From: Flavobacteriales bacterium
Lineage (GTDB): Bacteria > Bacteroidota > Bacteroidia > Flavobacteriales_D > Crocinitomicaceae
DNA length: 55,756 nt
Direction of reading: 5' to 3'
Assembly: GCA_947491305.1 (NCBI GenBank)
Contig: CANLIL010000013.1
Location: 1 to 55,756, forward strand
The translations under genes and the position numbers were made by a program. Shown here in pieces: positions 53,649-55,756 of the stretch. The notes beneath the pieces were generated by a model. The model saw nothing but the letters and a program-made list of their open reading frames with translations, was not told where the DNA came from and searched no databases. Numbering within the stretch: the first letter of the stretch is position 1; the number at the start of each line of letters is the position of its first letter.

Positions 53649-54865
53649 TGGGGTTTCTTTATTCTTTTTTCATACTTCTTTATGCTGAAATCATTCGCAT
53701 AGCTGCTCTTTTTAACCCAAAAGCAAAGGCTTGGATTGCTGGAAGAAAAAATTTCTTCGAAAAATTAAAACAAGAAAATTTTCAAGACAAAAATATTCAT
53801 TGGTTCCATTGTGCTTCGCTTGGCGAATTCGACATGGCACTGCCTTTAATGCAACGCATCAAACAAAACGACCCTTCAATTTTTGTGTTGGTTTCCTTTT
53901 TTTCACCATCCGGAATGGAACATTACCACAAACGGGAACATTTCGTTGATTTAGCCATTTATTTGCCAATTGACTCCCAAGCAAACGCTCAAAAATTCAT
54001 GCAATTTTTTCAACCGAAAGTTGCCTATTTTGTGAAATACGAGTTTTGGACCAATTATATTTTTGAAGCTAAAAAAGCAGGTGTTACGGTCTTTTCCATT
54101 TGCACGCTCCTCCGCGAAAACCATCGTTTTTTCAAGTGGTATGGTGCGTTTTTTAGAGAGACCTTAAAAGCAATTGATTTCTTTTACACGCAAAATGAAA
54201 CGACCAGTCGTTTGTTGCAATCCATTGGGCTCAATAATGCATTGACAATTGGCGATTTGCGCTTTGATCGGGTGATTGAAAACAGCCAAAAAGTTAAACG
54301 AAACGAACGAATAGAAGAATTCTTAAAAACTGAAAAAGCTATTTTGTTTGGCAGTACGTGGCCGCAAGACGAAAAAATTATCGCTGCTTACATTACGACG
54401 CATCCTGAGAGAAAATTCATTTTAGCACCGCATTCCATTGACGAACAACATTTAGCTTCCATTGAAAAATTAATTCCTTGCGTTCGTTATACAGCTGAAG
54501 AAAAAAACACGAGCAATGTCTTGTTATTAAATACGATTGGTCATTTATCAAGCGCCTACAATTATGGAGAAATTGCGTATGTTGGCGGCGGATTCTCTGG
54601 GAAATTGCACAACATTTTAGAGCCAGCAGTTTTTGGTTTACCCGTAATTTTCGGACCGAAATTTGAGCGCTTTCCAGAAGCACGTGCATTCCTTGAAGAA
54701 GGCATTGGTTTTTCAATCAATGATCTTGAAAGCTTGCAAACGACGATTCACGCAATTGAAGAAAATCTGGAGAATTTAGCAGAGAAAACGAAACGTTTTG
54801 TAGCGAAAAATCAAGGCGCTGCTGACGCAATTTACCAAGATATGAGTGAGCGCTTTAATTTTTAA
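53648..54865 (+). CDS. waaA: 3-deoxy-D-manno-octulosonic acid (Kdo) transferase
   Basis: WaaA adds Kdo to the lipid A precursor at the inner face of the membrane. The 405-residue protein starts with a membrane-bound N-terminal helix (YSFFILLYAEIIRIAALF), has the WFHCASLGEFDMALPLM and VSFFSPSGMEHY motifs of the N-terminal domain and GEIAYVGGGFSGKLHNILEP and GLPVIFGPKFERFPEA in the C-terminal GT-B domain. Length is normal for the phylum. It starts with ATG inside the TGATG junction; a TTG one codon earlier also opens the frame. No terminator follows. Confidence 0.95.
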   Translation: MGFLYSFFILLYAEIIRIAALFNPKAKAWIAGRKNFFEKLKQENFQDKNIHWFHCASLGEFDMALPLMQRIKQNDPSIFVLVSFFSPSGMEHYHKREHFVDLAIYLPIDSQANAQKFMQFFQPKVAYFVKYEFWTNYIFEAKKAGVTVFSICTLLRENHRFFKWYGAFFRETLKAIDFFYTQNETTSRLLQSIGLNNALTIGDLRFDRVIENSQKVKRNERIEEFLKTEKAILFGSTWPQDEKIIAAYITTHPERKFILAPHSIDEQHLASIEKLIPCVRYTAEEKNTSNVLLLNTIGHLSSAYNYGEIAYVGGGFSGKLHNILEPAVFGLPVIFGPKFERFPEARAFLEEGIGFSINDLESLQTTIHAIEENLENLAEKTKRFVAKNQGAADAIYQDMSERFNF

Positions 54866-54968
54866 ACCCGACAAATAAGTTTCTTTAGCAGATTTTCAAA
54901 TGGTTTTATGCAATAAATCTGTTCGCTAAAAAATTTTAAAACGATTTAAAAAATCACTTAAAAAGCGC

Positions 54969-55041
54969 TAACTTTGTACAAAACAATTAACTTTTTTTAA
55001 TTTAAAATTAACGCAGCAAGAACTTAATTCATGTAATTTTG
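54969..55041 (+). promoter_or_regulatory. Two candidate -7 boxes ahead of the peroxiredoxin gene
   Basis: TAACTTTG (54969-54976) and TAATTTTG (55034-55041) both match TAnnTTTG. Neither has a TTG at the usual distance. The 212-base region between waaA and this gene holds nothing else recognised; the longer of the two leaders would be about 95 bases. Confidence 0.4.
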
Positions 55042-55077
55042 TTCTTGTAAATACTAAAGTAAATAAAACAACTAATA

Positions 55078-55710
55078 ATGGGAGTAATAGTAGGAAAAAA
55101 AGCGCCATCATTCAAGGCAGCTGCCGTAGTTAACGGAATGGAAATCGTTCAAGGTTTTTCATTGGATCAATACATTGGAAAAAATCATGTGTTATTTTTC
55201 TTTTATCCAAAAGATTTCACATTCGTTTGTCCATCTGAGTTACATGCTTTTCAAGCGAAATTAGATCAATTCGAAGCAAGAGGCGTAAAAGTTGTTGCTT
55301 GTTCAACAGATACAGAAGAATCTCACTGGGCTTGGTTACAAACACCAAAAAACAAAGGTGGAATCGAAGGTGTTAAATACCCAATCGTTGCAGATACATC
55401 GAAAACAATTTCTGAAGCTTACGGCGTTTTAGCTGGAGAATACGAATACGATATGGACGGAACATTGGTAGCAAATGGCCCAATGATTGCTTACAGAGGT
55501 TTGTTTTTAATTGACAAAACTGGAACGGTTATGCACCAATTGGTAAACATGTTCCCATTAGGAAGAAACGTTGACGAAGCATTGCGTATGGTTGATGCAT
55601 TACAATTCTTCGAAAACAATGGCGAAGTTTGTCCTGCTAACTGGCAAAAAGGTGACGACGGAATGACTGCTTCTTTCGACGGAGTAGCTGATTACTTGTC
55701 TAAACACTAA
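55078..55710 (+). CDS. Typical 2-Cys peroxiredoxin (AhpC/Prx1 type)
   Basis: The enzyme reduces hydrogen peroxide and organic peroxides with electrons from thioredoxin or AhpF-like partners. The 210-residue protein has the peroxidatic C51 in DFTFVCPSELHAF and the resolving C185 in GEVCPANWQKG; it forms an obligate homodimer by family rule. It is monocistronic, with its own terminator. No oxyR-like gene is nearby. Confidence 0.96.
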   Translation: MGVIVGKKAPSFKAAAVVNGMEIVQGFSLDQYIGKNHVLFFFYPKDFTFVCPSELHAFQAKLDQFEARGVKVVACSTDTEESHWAWLQTPKNKGGIEGVKYPIVADTSKTISEAYGVLAGEYEYDMDGTLVANGPMIAYRGLFLIDKTGTVMHQLVNMFPLGRNVDEALRMVDALQFFENNGEVCPANWQKGDDGMTASFDGVADYLSKH

Positions 55711-55726
55711 GAAAATAAACATACTG

Positions 55727-55756
55727 AAAAAGCCTCGAGAAATCGGGGCTTTTTTT
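55727..55756 (+). terminator. Terminator after the peroxiredoxin gene
   Basis: AAGCCTCGA and TCGGGGCTT pair (one G-U) around a GAAA tetraloop, followed by a T-run reaching the window end. Confidence 0.9.

Noticed and set aside
1-55756. CRISPR arrays, insertion sequences, toxin-antitoxin pairs, prophage genes or a defence island
   Set aside because: No regularly spaced repeats, transposase, terminal repeats or typical defence domains were seen; every sizeable gene falls in a housekeeping, envelope, transport or sugar-synthesis family or is a small unknown within such an operon.

Overview
The window is AT-rich chromosomal DNA from a member of the Bacteroidota, most likely the order Flavobacteriales; a Crocinitomicaceae/Fluviicola-type genome is a guess. 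The evidence is a protein with a type IX secretion sorting tail, an OmpA protein of TPR-PD40-CRD-OmpA layout, a CzcA pump fused to an outer-membrane factor, DUF3467 next to rpoC, a DUF2851 gene, promoters of the TTG-N17-19-TAnnTTTG kind, and a general absence of Shine-Dalgarno sequences. Nearly all genes are on the minus strand. No insertion sequence, prophage, CRISPR array or origin was seen, and no stretch above 300 bases lacks a gene or RNA.

From left to right: (1) 1-5000 holds a UDP-sugar 4-epimerase cut by the window edge, RNase Y, zapA, a coiled-coil partner gene, and a divergent M23 peptidase. (2) 5000-13200 is a metal-handling region: a DUF2231-like membrane protein, a di-iron ferritin/VIT fusion, a c-type haem lipoprotein, an RND adaptor, a 1450-residue CzcA-OMF fusion and a small exported leader protein. 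A perfect 7-1-7 palindrome lies in the presumed promoter of the last four. (3) 13255-28203 is the core expression cluster, read right to left: rpsU, xerC, hpf, tRNA-Thr(TGT), tRNA-Tyr(GTA), tRNA-Gly(TCC), tRNA-Thr(GGT), tuf, tRNA-Trp(CCA), secE, nusG, rplK, rplA, rplJ, rplL, rpoB, rpoC, DUF3467. The tRNA-tuf part has the same order as Escherichia coli thrU-tyrU-glyT-thrT-tufB. (4) 28270-36462 is a housekeeping block: acyl-CoA dehydrogenase, apt, a helix-hairpin-helix protein, two APC permeases, an RmlD-like reductase, a PspC-like protein and DUF2851. (5) 36540-43665 has envelope genes: OmpA family, RluD, a T9SS cargo protein, a triple-PASTA membrane protein and a LOG-family hydrolase. (6) 43733-52738 is a tightly packed eight-gene nucleotide-sugar operon next to a DUF2279 gene. 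(7) 52896-55710, on the plus strand, has a beta-barrel-like protein, the Kdo transferase WaaA and a 2-Cys peroxiredoxin with its terminator.

Functionally, the window combines transcription/translation machinery, supply of precursors for surface polysaccharide (UDP-GlcA, UDP-xylose, UDP-HexNAcA and a 3-amino derivative, and a dTDP-4-keto-6-deoxy sugar), divalent-metal export and cell-envelope maintenance. I saw no clear case of an entirely new system. The best leads are regulatory and architectural: the metal-efflux operon (small first gene, palindrome over the promoter, possible leaderless start, internal signal peptide in the pump-OMF fusion, haem lipoprotein last), a perfect DnaA-box match in the rpsU promoter, a terminator whose U-tract touches the xerC start codon, a terminator flush against tRNA-Trp, a TTG-started rpoB and a possible L1-type leader before rplK.
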